A DNA stretch of 64,000 bases from DATMNR01 sp963702765 (lineage in GTDB: Bacteria; Chloroflexota; Ktedonobacteria; Ktedonobacterales; Ktedonobacteraceae), in the NCBI GenBank assembly GCA_963702765.1, contig CAVPEB010000044.1:62001-126000 (forward strand). The letters run 5' to 3'. Below are positions 19,150 through 27,518 of the stretch, piece after piece (within the stretch, counting starts at the first letter, position 1; every line of letters begins with the position of its first letter). The notes below the pieces were generated by a model. The model had not been told where the DNA came from. It worked only from the letters and a program-made list of their open reading frames with translations, and made no database searches. Both the position numbers and the translations under genes were made by a program.

Positions 19150-19180
19150 TATAGCACGAGTAGGTAAAACGTGCTATAAT
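19150..19180 (+). promoter_or_regulatory. Extended -10 promoter with inverted repeat, Nuo-like operon
   Basis: TATAAT at 19175-19180 is preceded by TG-C, an extended -10, in the sequence ACGTGCTATAAT. No good -35 is seen. The 8-bp arms TATAGCAC (19150-19157) and GTGCTATA (19171-19178) form a perfect inverted repeat around a 13-nt spacer, and the right arm overlaps the -10. A protein bound there would block the promoter. The first gene starts about 110 nt downstream. Confidence 0.5.
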
Positions 19181-19291
19181 TTAGAAAAAGCTGGGAGATG
19201 AAGAAATCGTCCTCCTTACTATTTTTCAACTCTGCTATTATACTAATCAAGCATTAGGTGGTGCTAAATCTTTGCACTGGAGTTTTACCCT

Positions 19292-19894
19292 ATGAGCGCT
19301 GATAATAAAGGAAATGGGAATGCGCCAGAGAAAGTGACAAGGCGCAAGCCCGTGCCAATTGCTATGGCAAAGGGCCCCTATGAGTATATCCCAGGAGATC
19401 AGGAACTTCCGGTTCAACTCACAAGTTTTTTAGACATGTTGCAATGGGCCCAGAATTGGGCTCGTTCTAAATCAGTCTGGCCGCTGGGATATGGACTAGC
19501 CTGCTGTGCTATCGAGATGATGGCAAGTGCACAGGCCCATTATGATCTCTCTCGTTTTGGTTCCGAAGTTTTTCGTTCTAGCCCCCGGCAGGCAGATTTA
19601 ATGATCGTAGCAGGAACTGTTTCGGTTAAAATGGGTCCACGCCTGCGGCTTCTCTGGGAGCAAATGCCAGAGCCGAAATGGGTACTGAGCATGGGCCAAT
19701 GCGCGAATTCAGGCGGCGAATTTTATGATAGTTACTACACTGTACAGGGTGTGGATACTATAGTTCCTGTGGATGTGTATGTCCCTGGTTGCCCCCCTCG
19801 ACCAGAGGCATTGATTGAGGGTATACTCAAACTGCGCGAGAAAATAGCCAAGCAAGGCTTAAAATTACAAGGCGAGAAGGAAATAGAGGTCTAG
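19292..19894 (+). CDS. nuoB: NuoB-like [4Fe-4S] subunit of a complex-I-type module
   Basis: A 200-aa protein of the NuoB/PSST family, which in complex I carries cluster N2. The four ligand cysteines are visible: the tandem pair in GLACCAIEMM, one in MGQCANSGGEF, and one in YVPGCPPRPEALI. The conserved ARSDVSR-type stretch appears as RFGSEVFRSSPRQADLMIVAGTV. The first 35 residues are an extension. It opens a four-gene cluster; the next gene starts 3 bp after its stop. In complex I this subunit sits against NuoD, but no NuoD, NuoC or NuoH is encoded here, so either the partner is elsewhere or this is part of a different enzyme. Confidence 0.9.
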   Translation: MSADNKGNGNAPEKVTRRKPVPIAMAKGPYEYIPGDQELPVQLTSFLDMLQWAQNWARSKSVWPLGYGLACCAIEMMASAQAHYDLSRFGSEVFRSSPRQADLMIVAGTVSVKMGPRLRLLWEQMPEPKWVLSMGQCANSGGEFYDSYYTVQGVDTIVPVDVYVPGCPPRPEALIEGILKLREKIAKQGLKLQGEKEIEV

Positions 19895-19897
19895 TGT

Positions 19898-20638
19898 ATG
19901 CGTGGAATACTTGAAGGAATGAGCCTGACATTCAGTCATCTTTTCCGACCTAAAGTTACCCGGTTCTATCCCTATGAGAAACCGAAACTCCCACCTCGAA
20001 GTCGTGGACTGATACAGTTAATCGCAGAAGAAGGCCTCAAAACTGATTACAACTTAAAATGTGAAGCATGCTTACTTTGTGAGAAGGCCTGTCCACCACG
20101 CGCTATTACGATTGAGTTCGAACCGATGCACCAATGGAAGCAGCGTCCATGGTTTGAATCTTATGTTCGCGATGAGGCAAGTAAGTTTACTTCGCGTAAA
20201 ATTCCCACTGCTTCTGGTGCTTCTAAGGGAGGGTTTTATACTCAAAGGGTTTCAGAATATGCGGTTGAGTATCCTAACAAACCTATTGCGCCGTGTGTAG
20301 CGATGCCTGTCAAGGACTATCTAGAACCAGAGATTGATCTAGGCAGAGTCGATGAATTGTTAGAGTCGTGGTCAGAAGAAGCAAGCGCCCTTCCAACTCT
20401 TCTGGATGCAATTATGGATATGTTTGGCTATATGCCATTGCAGGCTGCCAAGCAAATCGTGCAAGTGCGAGGAGTTGACTTGAGCGATATATTTGGAATT
20501 GCTACTTTGAGTCCAAAATTCAAACCGGCGCCTGCCGTAAAAGGCATCAAACGCGACGATCAACCTGAACGTGGCTTATCACCCGCAACACGTGGTGTGT
20601 ACGGGAATATTAATCATGTGAGGCAACCGAATGCCTGA
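19898..20638 (+). CDS. NuoI-like ferredoxin fused to NuoE-like helical domain
   Basis: A 246-aa protein with two recognisable parts. Residues 1-80 resemble the start of NuoI: MSLTFSHLFRPKVTRFYP, YEKPKLPPRSRG, then one ferredoxin motif with Cys55, Cys58, Cys61 and Cys65 (CEACLLCEKACP). Ordinary NuoI has two such motifs; here the second is absent. Residues about 150-210 resemble the N-terminal helical bundle of NuoE (LLDAIMDMFGYMPLQAAKQI, then VRGVDLSDIFGIAT), but the thioredoxin-fold [2Fe-2S] domain that normally follows is missing. The gene overlaps the NuoF-like gene by 8 bp. It is therefore a single-cluster linker protein that may connect NuoB and NuoF. I know of no standard name for this fusion. 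Confidence 0.75.
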   Translation: MRGILEGMSLTFSHLFRPKVTRFYPYEKPKLPPRSRGLIQLIAEEGLKTDYNLKCEACLLCEKACPPRAITIEFEPMHQWKQRPWFESYVRDEASKFTSRKIPTASGASKGGFYTQRVSEYAVEYPNKPIAPCVAMPVKDYLEPEIDLGRVDELLESWSEEASALPTLLDAIMDMFGYMPLQAAKQIVQVRGVDLSDIFGIATLSPKFKPAPAVKGIKRDDQPERGLSPATRGVYGNINHVRQPNA

Positions 20639-21962
20639 ATTTGATTCTACTTATCGTGTGATACGCAGACGAGGGGAGCAAGATATTCGCTCACTCGATT
20701 CTTATCGTCGTCTTGGTGGTTATTCTGCTTTAGAAAGGGTCGTTCGCGAGCAGACTTCCGATCAGGTCATACAACAGGTACTCGATGCCCGATTACGAGG
20801 GCGCGGTGGAGCTGGTCGTCTAACAGCAGAGAAATGGCGAATTGCGCGCCGTCAGGATGACCCCGTCAAATATGTTATTTGCAACGCTTACGATGCAGAT
20901 CCGCGTTCCTGGGCAGCGCGCTCTATGTTGGAGCGCAATCCCCACCAGGTCATCGAGGGTATTTTGTTAGCTGCTTATGCTGTTGGAGCATCGGAGGCGT
21001 ATCTCTTCACTCGCAGTCTTTATCTCGAAGGGATTGCTACAGTGAAGCAGGCTTTGCAACAAGCATTAGATGCCAACCTTGTTGGACGAGATATTTTGGG
21101 AGCTGATTTCAGTTGTATGATCAATATAATGGGAGTGGATCTGGGTTTCATGGGTGGAGAAGAAACTGTTCAGTTTGCTGTGATTAAGGGTCGTCGTGGA
21201 ATGCCAGAACAACGCCCTCCTTATCCCGCTCAATATGGTCTGTGGGACAAACCTACAGCTGTCAACTCTATTGAGACGCTGGCAAATGTGCCGATTATTT
21301 TACGTGATGGAGCGACTGCATTTACGAGTGTTGGCACTGCTTCTACAGGTGGGACGAAAGTTTTGACAGTTTATGATTCTGTGCCAGATAGCGAGCCGAA
21401 AGTAGTAGAAGTTCCCTTTGGCGCTACTATGCGTGAGATTCTGCGGCATGCAGGATACAGTCGTCCAGAAGGAGATCTACGTGCTTTCGTTGTTGGTGGA
21501 GCTGAAGGTGGGGCGTTACCAACTTCCCTACTCGATATTCCATTCGACTACGATCCTTTGGAAGAGGCTGGGGCAATTGTTGGGTCGGGCGTCATAGAGT
21601 TGCTGCCAGCCAATACGTGTATGGTAGCATGGGCGCTGGAACGGAGCCGATATCTCAGTAAAGAATCGTGCGGTAAATGTGTTCCATGCCGTGTTGGTCT
21701 GAAACGAGTCACTGGAATTATTGAAGGCATCATAAGCGATCTTGGAACCACGTCCGACTTAGATATGCTGGATGAATTCGCTACATACATACCGAACGGG
21801 TCATTGTGTGGCTTCGGTATCCAGGCTCCAAATGCACTCAAGACTGCCATGCGTTATTGGCCCGAGCATTTTCGCACTCATGTTGAAGACCAGCAATGCC
21901 CAACAGGCAGTTGTGTTCCTATACGTGCGCATCGTTTTGTCACAAAACATGTCTTACCATAA
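20631..21962 (+). CDS. nuoF: NuoF-like flavoprotein with altered nucleotide-site residues
   Basis: A 443-aa member of the NuoF/HoxF/HydB family, which binds FMN, NAD(P)H and one [4Fe-4S] cluster. The glycine loop (LRGRGGAGRLTAEKW) and the cluster ligands (ESCGKCVPCRVG, then a Cys in NGSLCGFG) are intact. Other parts differ from the consensus: the NADE(S/M)EPGT segment reads NAYDADPRS, the CGEETAL segment reads MGGEETVQF, and VNNVETL reads VNSIETL. These contact FMN or the nicotinamide in complex I, so nucleotide choice or even hydride transfer may be changed. The start overlaps the upstream gene by 8 bp. A 57-bp gap with a small hairpin precedes the next gene. Confidence 0.88.
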   Translation: MPEFDSTYRVIRRRGEQDIRSLDSYRRLGGYSALERVVREQTSDQVIQQVLDARLRGRGGAGRLTAEKWRIARRQDDPVKYVICNAYDADPRSWAARSMLERNPHQVIEGILLAAYAVGASEAYLFTRSLYLEGIATVKQALQQALDANLVGRDILGADFSCMINIMGVDLGFMGGEETVQFAVIKGRRGMPEQRPPYPAQYGLWDKPTAVNSIETLANVPIILRDGATAFTSVGTASTGGTKVLTVYDSVPDSEPKVVEVPFGATMREILRHAGYSRPEGDLRAFVVGGAEGGALPTSLLDIPFDYDPLEEAGAIVGSGVIELLPANTCMVAWALERSRYLSKESCGKCVPCRVGLKRVTGIIEGIISDLGTTSDLDMLDEFATYIPNGSLCGFGIQAPNALKTAMRYWPEHFRTHVEDQQCPTGSCVPIRAHRFVTKHVLP

Positions 21963-21965
21963 GGA

Positions 21966-21991
21966 TAGAGATTTCGTAGAAGTTATCTCTA
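21966..21991 (+). other. Small intercistronic hairpin
   Basis: TAGAGAT (21966-21972) and ATCTCTA (21985-21991) are perfect arms around 12 nt, between the NuoF-like and NuoG/GltD-like genes. No T-run follows, so it is not a terminator. It could protect mRNA ends or set relative translation, or be chance. Confidence 0.25.
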
Positions 21992-22019
21992 CATATTAAC
22001 AACTCGGAAGAGGAAATAC

Positions 22020-24428
22020 ATGGCAATATCAATCCGAGATAATTTAAATCCAATTGTTCAGGAAGCACAAACCATGATGGTACGAAATGAAGTTGGACAA
22101 CCCGGCTTCACTCTTACCATAGATGGCAAAACTGTTCAGGCTTATGAGAACCAGACACTCCTGAGTGTTGCGGCTGACAATGGCATTACAGATATACCAA
22201 ACATGTGTAATGACGAAAAATTGGAACCAACAGCTACCTGTCGTATGTGCCTGGTACATATTGAGGGCGTAAAGCAACCACTACCTTCGTGTACAACGCC
22301 AGCTCTGCCGGGAATGGTGGTCACAACGAGGTCGGATGAATTATTTCACATTCGTCGTACAAACCTGGAAATGCTGCTTTCTGACCATAATGCTTATTGT
22401 CAACCTCCGTGTCAAATAGATTGTCCGACGCATATCGATATTCCTGGCTATCTGGAGTTGATTGCTAAGGGGTCAATGAAAGAGGCCGCACGCCTGGTCA
22501 AAGAAGTGCTGCCGTTCCCATATATTCTAGGTCTGACCTGTCCTGCGCCCTGCCAGAAAGCATGCCGTCGCGCATTGGTCGAAGAAGAAATTGCCATCTG
22601 CCGTATGCATGGCCATGCAGCAGAGACCTGTTTGCTGGATCCTCCCCATCCATATCCAAAAGATCCGTCTACAGGGAAAAAAGTTGCCATTGTTGGCGCA
22701 GGCCCTGCAGGACTAAGCTGTGCATACTATCTTGCTCTCAAAGGCCATTACTGTAAAGTCTTTGATATGCAGCCTCAGCCAGGTGGCATGCTACGATATG
22801 GTATCCCTGAATACCGTTTGCAAAAGGATATGATGGATCGTGAAATCCAGCATGTTTGGGATCTAGGTGTAGACCAACAGTTTAACGTCAAACTTGGGGA
22901 GGATTTTACCATAGATGACCTGTTCGCGCAGGGCTTTGATGCTGTGTATCTCGGCATCGGATGTTGGACCAGTAACGAGATGAGAATTCCCGGTGAAGAT
23001 GCGGATGGAGTGGTAAATGCTATTGCCTACCTGGGTGAAAAAGTTGAAGGCAAACCGATACCTGTGAAGGAAGGCAATGAGGTTGTAGTCGTCGGTGGAG
23101 GATTTACTGCCTTTGACTGCACACGTACCTCACTCCGCCTGGGAGCGAAAGTACATACGATGTATCGTCGTTCACGCAATGAGATGGGCGCTACCTTTGA
23201 GGAAGTTGAAGATGGGGAAGCTGAGGGTACAGATCTGCAACTCTATGTCAGCCCAACTCGTGTGGTGACCGAAAACGGTACAGTGACTGGCATTGAATTT
23301 CAGAAAAATAAGCTTGGTGAGCCGGATGCCAGTGGCCGTCGTCGTCCTGTCCCTATTCCAGGTTCTGAATTTATCATTGAGTGCGATACTGTCATTCCCG
23401 CCATTGGACAGGCTGTTGATAAAAAAGTACTCGATGAGAAATCAGGCGTAAAGTGGACAAAGTGGGGTACTATCCAGACAGATCCACATAACTACATGTC
23501 GGATCGCTACGGTGTTTTTGCTGGTGGTGATGCGCAGATGGGCGCGAAAACAATTATCGAATGCGTGGCCCAGGGTAAGTTAGGTGCACGTTCGATTAAT
23601 GCCTTTCTCAGTGGCGAAGATATGAAGGATGTGGCTCGTCGCCTGGAACTTGAGGAACGCAAGCCTGATCTCTTTGATATTGTGCCTTACAAACCAGTCG
23701 AGCCAAAAGTTAAAATGCCGATGCTTCCATACGAGGAGCGAAAGCGAAACTTTAAACTGATTGAGATGGGTTACCTGCAAGAGCAGGCTGAGCGTGAATC
23801 AGCACGTTGCTTGCAGTGCGCTTGTCCCGCGGCTGGGCAGTGTGATCTGCAAAAGTATAGTATCGAACATGGCCTGGCTGATAACCGCTTCCATGATGGT
23901 GAGCCGAGTGACTATCACGATTACGAGCTGGATATGTCACATAGCTTTATTCTGCGTGACCCCAACAAGTGCATAAATTGTACGCAGTGTGTGCGTGTGT
24001 GTCATGACGTAATTGGCCCTGACTGTTATGGTATGTTTGGTAAGGGCTTTGATACGATTGTCTCTACACCGTTCAATGTTAGCTTGCATGATACCGATTG
24101 TGTGTCTTGTGGTGCTTGTGTACAGGTCTGCCCAACAGGGTCGTTGATGATGGCTGAGCGCACATTGAAACGATATGCCTTTGCGCTTGATCGTTGTATC
24201 TTCTGTGGAGATTGCGTAGAGGTGTGCCCGCATGGGGCATTAGGTGAGACGCCGAATTTCGAGCTTTCGTTCTTCAATCGGTTCGGTTCTGATATCACAT
24301 TGGAGAAAGGTGATCTTGCTGTTGCTCCAAATTACTTAGTACGACAACGCTTGCCGCGAGGTAAGAAGGATGTCCCGGTAATGAGTCCACTGGTGCGTCC
24401 TCTGCCAGCTAGAAGCATTCGTGAGTAA
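22020..24428 (+). CDS. NuoG-type iron-sulfur protein fused to GltD-type FAD oxidoreductase
   Basis: An 802-aa electron-transfer protein. Residues 28-135: NuoG-like [2Fe-2S] ligands Cys63, Cys74, Cys77, Cys91, then SDHNAYCQPPCQIDC, the His/Cys cluster. Residues about 136-215: the GltD-type ferredoxin motif (CPAPCQKAC). Residues about 220-560: a GltD/NfnB-like module with FAD loop VGAGPAG (225-231), second loop VVVVGGGFTAFDC, and the conserved AIGQ and GVFAGGDAQMG. Residues about 640-770: three ferredoxin motifs (KCINCTQCVRVC, DCVSCGACVQVC, RCIFCGDCVEVC). GltD-like modules transfer hydrides between NAD(P)H and FAD, as in NfnB and glutamate synthase. Together with the NuoF-like gene, this gives two separate NAD(P)-type sites in one cluster. 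A strong terminator follows. Confidence 0.9.
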   Translation: MAISIRDNLNPIVQEAQTMMVRNEVGQPGFTLTIDGKTVQAYENQTLLSVAADNGITDIPNMCNDEKLEPTATCRMCLVHIEGVKQPLPSCTTPALPGMVVTTRSDELFHIRRTNLEMLLSDHNAYCQPPCQIDCPTHIDIPGYLELIAKGSMKEAARLVKEVLPFPYILGLTCPAPCQKACRRALVEEEIAICRMHGHAAETCLLDPPHPYPKDPSTGKKVAIVGAGPAGLSCAYYLALKGHYCKVFDMQPQPGGMLRYGIPEYRLQKDMMDREIQHVWDLGVDQQFNVKLGEDFTIDDLFAQGFDAVYLGIGCWTSNEMRIPGEDADGVVNAIAYLGEKVEGKPIPVKEGNEVVVVGGGFTAFDCTRTSLRLGAKVHTMYRRSRNEMGATFEEVEDGEAEGTDLQLYVSPTRVVTENGTVTGIEFQKNKLGEPDASGRRRPVPIPGSEFIIECDTVIPAIGQAVDKKVLDEKSGVKWTKWGTIQTDPHNYMSDRYGVFAGGDAQMGAKTIIECVAQGKLGARSINAFLSGEDMKDVARRLELEERKPDLFDIVPYKPVEPKVKMPMLPYEERKRNFKLIEMGYLQEQAERESARCLQCACPAAGQCDLQKYSIEHGLADNRFHDGEPSDYHDYELDMSHSFILRDPNKCINCTQCVRVCHDVIGPDCYGMFGKGFDTIVSTPFNVSLHDTDCVSCGACVQVCPTGSLMMAERTLKRYAFALDRCIFCGDCVEVCPHGALGETPNFELSFFNRFGSDITLEKGDLAVAPNYLVRQRLPRGKKDVPVMSPLVRPLPARSIRE

Positions 24429-24447
24429 TACATGCTACGGTAATGTG

Positions 24448-24489
24448 AACGAAGTCAACTGAATTACAAGTTCAGTTGACTTCGTTTTT
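24448..24489 (+). terminator. Rho-independent terminator of the Nuo-like operon
   Basis: Perfect 16-bp arms, 24448-24463 and 24471-24486, enclose a 7-nt loop, with the T-run at 24485-24489. It starts 20 bp after the stop of the NuoG/GltD gene. On the minus strand the run after the stem is poor in T, so it works mainly in the plus direction. Confidence 0.9.
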
Positions 24490-24509
24490 ATTTGCATGGA
24501 AGGCAAAAG

Positions 24510-25745
24510 TCACATTGTCTCAGTATATGGAACTGGATCTTCTATATCGAGTTTTGCTTTTCCTTTGATACCACGTAAAAGTGTTAAAGCAATGAGAGGA
24601 TAGATAATGACGGAGAGTAAGCCAGAAGCAACGAGGGCTGCGCTTATTGCCGAAGAGATCAAATGAAGTTGCACACCAATCTGCGTAGCTGCCACAATGA
24701 ATGTCAACGAGGTTGCTTGCAACAATCCGGCGATAACAGTATGCCGGTTATCCAGGCTTCGCCGATAAAGAATAGCCGGCACACCCCGTACGAGTAGTAA
24801 AGCAACAAGGAATAGCGGCACGAGTGCCAAAATCGAAAAGTCATCGAATAGGGCATGAAGGTTGAAGTTAATTCCACTTGTAATAAAAAAGATAGGCACA
24901 AAAAAACCAAAACCAATAGCTTCAAGTTTGACTCGAAGGAGTGGACGTATTTCTGTTGTCTCCTTATAAACGGATCGAAACGCGACTCCCGCCAGAAAGG
25001 CACCGAGGATGGCCTCAGCTCCAAATTTGTAAGCCAGGCCAACGAACCCGACTAGCAGCGTAAGGGCAATTCTGACATTGATTTGCGAAGTCGAATCCTG
25101 GAAGCGGTGTAGCATTTCCATAAACCAGGATGTCCGGTGTAAACTGAAAATAGCCAGCGAAACCAGGAGAATCATGAGAGCAAAAATTCCAAACAAGATC
25201 ACTTTTGTTAACGGGCTGATTATCTCACTTGAAAAAAGGAGCGAAATCAGGATGATCGAACCGAACTCACCGAGGGTCGCGCCTGCAATTACAAGTTGTC
25301 CGAAGTCCGTAGAGCTTTGATCGGCATCCTTTAGAATAGGAATCACGACACCGAGCGAGGTAGAGACAAGAATAATTGCAATAAGTAGCGGTGAAGTGAC
25401 CCCTTCAAGACTAGAAAGGCCAAATCCAATAAATAAAGCCAATACGAGTGAAATGAGGAAAGCACTTCCAACAAGAATCATGGTCTTTCCTCTTAATCGC
25501 TGCAAATCTACTTCCAATCCAGAGAGGAAGAGCAAATAAGAAAGTCCCAGGATTGAGAGGAAACCCAGGAAAACATCCACATGTACCCAGTTCAGCACCT
25601 GAGGCCCAATGATAATCCCACCCACGATTTCCAAAACGATAGCAGGCAGGAGATAAGCATGAGTTATATAGATCAGAAGTGGAGCCAGGCAGGCGACCAC
25701 ACCTACGAGAAATAGGTTGATTAAGACAGCTGAGACTATAGGCAT
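24510..25745 (-). CDS. Kef/CPA2-type cation:proton antiporter
   Basis: A 411-aa membrane protein of the monovalent cation:proton antiporter-2 family. About 12-13 TM segments are visible. The N-terminal pattern LPAIVLEIVGGIIIGPQVL and LSYLLFLSGLEVDLQRLRG is typical, as are GATLGEFGSIILI and GAEAILGAFLAGVAFRS later. No cytosolic RCK/TrkA domain is attached (KefB/KefC have one), so regulation differs. The gene is monocistronic and divergent from the GH1 gene. Ion specificity (Na, K) cannot be told. Confidence 0.88.
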   Translation of the reverse strand: MPIVSAVLINLFLVGVVACLAPLLIYITHAYLLPAIVLEIVGGIIIGPQVLNWVHVDVFLGFLSILGLSYLLFLSGLEVDLQRLRGKTMILVGSAFLISLVLALFIGFGLSSLEGVTSPLLIAIILVSTSLGVVIPILKDADQSSTDFGQLVIAGATLGEFGSIILISLLFSSEIISPLTKVILFGIFALMILLVSLAIFSLHRTSWFMEMLHRFQDSTSQINVRIALTLLVGFVGLAYKFGAEAILGAFLAGVAFRSVYKETTEIRPLLRVKLEAIGFGFFVPIFFITSGINFNLHALFDDFSILALVPLFLVALLLVRGVPAILYRRSLDNRHTVIAGLLQATSLTFIVAATQIGVQLHLISSAISAALVASGLLSVIIYPLIALTLLRGIKGKAKLDIEDPVPYTETM

Positions 25746-25977
25746 CTCTGGATGCTGTTTCCTTTCGCTTGTCGCTGCATTTCTGGTTGGTGTTCAGCGG
25801 CTTAGAGTTACTATTTTCTACAATACTGAAGGATGCAAATGAAGGTTCAATTTTTTATTTTATCACATCAATTCAAAATAGTAATCAGTGCTCCTGATGA
25901 AGAAAGTAGAGATTTGCACTAGAAGAAATAATTCCTTTGTCCCTCCTTCCGACGTATTTCTCTTTACCTATTTGCTT

Positions 25978-25988
25978 CGTGATAAAAT
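25978..25988 (+). promoter_or_regulatory. Extended -10 promoter for the GH1 gene
   Basis: CGTGATAAAAT: TAAAAT at 25983-25988 with TG-A directly upstream. The start of the glycosidase gene is 45 nt further on. It resembles the ACGTG-N-TATAAT elements before the Nuo-like operon, the prenyl synthase and uvrB. No clear -35. The remaining 232 bp of the divergent gap show nothing else I can name. Confidence 0.4.
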
Positions 25989-26032
25989 AGATATATTCGT
26001 TCCATATCACAGGCACCGAGGAGTTCAATCGA

Positions 26033-27415
26033 ATGGCAAGACAGCGAAGTCTCCGCTTCCCTAATGGATTTTTATGGGGTACAGCTTCTTCATCTTATCA
26101 ATGTGAGGGTGGTAATACAAATAATCAGTGGTACCGTTGGGAACAACAAGGTCATATCTTGACTGGCGAACAGTGTGGAGAGGCCTGTAACTGGTGGGAG
26201 AATGCTGAAGATGATTTTATGCTGGCTGAACAAATGGAGAACAACGCATTACGATTGAGTATAGAATGGAGTCGTGTCGAACCAACTGAGGGACATTGGG
26301 ATAGCGGAGCAATAGACCGTTACCGGGCAATGTTCACGAATTTGCGTAAGCGTCTTTTAAAACCGGTCGTTACATTACATCATTTTACCGATCCGATCTG
26401 GTTCTCTGAACGTGGTGGGTTTGCCGAAGAGACCAATATTCCGTACTTTGTGCGTTATGTAAAATATGTTATTGAGAAGTTGCAAGATGTGTGTGATTTT
26501 TGGATTACGATCAATGAGCCAAACATTTATGCTGTCCTAGGTTATTTGATGGGTAGCTTCCCTCCTGGCGAGCATGATGTAAAGCGTACAGTGCGTGTTT
26601 TACGCAACTTGTTACAAGCTCATGTTGAAGCATTTTATGCAATTCGAGATTTACAACCACGGGCAGAAATCGGTTGTTGTTTACATTACCGGCTCTTTGA
26701 TCCGGCCAATGAACATTCTCCACTGGATCGAAGTTCAGCCAACTTGCAGGATACCTTTTTTAACTGGCAAGCTTTACAGGCCATGGAAACAGGTCAATTT
26801 TTACCACCTCTGAAGCTGATACTTCCTTCTCTAGCACATGCACCAGGCGCGCGCGATTTTCATGGAGTCAACTATTATACGCGCGAAATGGTGCGTTTTG
26901 ATCCGACTAGACCTGCTGAATTTTTCGGTCGGCGTTTTGTGCGTCCAGATAGTATTCATAATGATCCAGGGAAAGATATAAACTTCGGTGAAATTTATGC
27001 ACCTGGTTTATATCGCGTGCTGAAATCGGTATACCAGCGTTCCAGGGGAAATAAGCCGATCTATATTACCGAGAATGGATTCAGTGATTCTATAGATGAT
27101 AGGCGTCCAAAGGCGCTATTAGAACATCTCGCGATGGTTCATCGTGCAATTAACGAAGGTATACCTGTACGCGGTTATTTCTACTGGTCTCTGATCGACA
27201 ATTTTGAGTGGGCTGAGGGCTGGGGAGTGCGCTTTGGTCTGATTGAACTTGATCCTGAAACGCAAGCACGAATCCCTAGAAGTAGTGCAAGCATGTTCGG
27301 AGAAATCTGCCGCGCTAATGCTATAAGCGAGGAAATTGTTGAACGTTACGCTCCAGGTGCCTTAGATACTATTTTTGGAACGACAAATGGCGCATCATAC
27401 CAGGTGCCGGTTTAG
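26033..27415 (+). CDS. Glycoside hydrolase family 1 (beta-glucosidase-type)
   Basis: A 460-aa GH1 enzyme; the usual length is 440-470. The N-terminal signature FPNGFLWGTASSSYQCEGG is a GH1 hallmark. The acid/base Glu lies in WITINEPN, the nucleophile Glu in YITENGFSD, and the C-terminal YFYWSLIDNFEWAEGW with RFGLIELD is characteristic. It has no signal peptide and so acts in the cytoplasm on imported beta-glycosides. Between the acid/base and the nucleophile the segment is shorter than usual (about residues 240-300), which may alter the +1 subsite. No sugar transporter is adjacent. Confidence 0.92.
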   Translation: MARQRSLRFPNGFLWGTASSSYQCEGGNTNNQWYRWEQQGHILTGEQCGEACNWWENAEDDFMLAEQMENNALRLSIEWSRVEPTEGHWDSGAIDRYRAMFTNLRKRLLKPVVTLHHFTDPIWFSERGGFAEETNIPYFVRYVKYVIEKLQDVCDFWITINEPNIYAVLGYLMGSFPPGEHDVKRTVRVLRNLLQAHVEAFYAIRDLQPRAEIGCCLHYRLFDPANEHSPLDRSSANLQDTFFNWQALQAMETGQFLPPLKLILPSLAHAPGARDFHGVNYYTREMVRFDPTRPAEFFGRRFVRPDSIHNDPGKDINFGEIYAPGLYRVLKSVYQRSRGNKPIYITENGFSDSIDDRRPKALLEHLAMVHRAINEGIPVRGYFYWSLIDNFEWAEGWGVRFGLIELDPETQARIPRSSASMFGEICRANAISEEIVERYAPGALDTIFGTTNGASYQVPV

Positions 27416-27518
27416 CTTGCTTGTCATGCACATTGGCAACGTGTTACACTGCATAATAGAGTATAGCTTGCTTCCAGGCGAAGACTCTGTATTTTAATTT
27501 TTGTATGAGGTTGGATTG

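Noticed and set aside
19292..24428. Ordinary nuo operon for respiratory complex I
   Set aside because: NuoC, NuoD, NuoH and all antiporter-like subunits are absent and the operon ends in a strong terminator directly after the NuoG/GltD gene.
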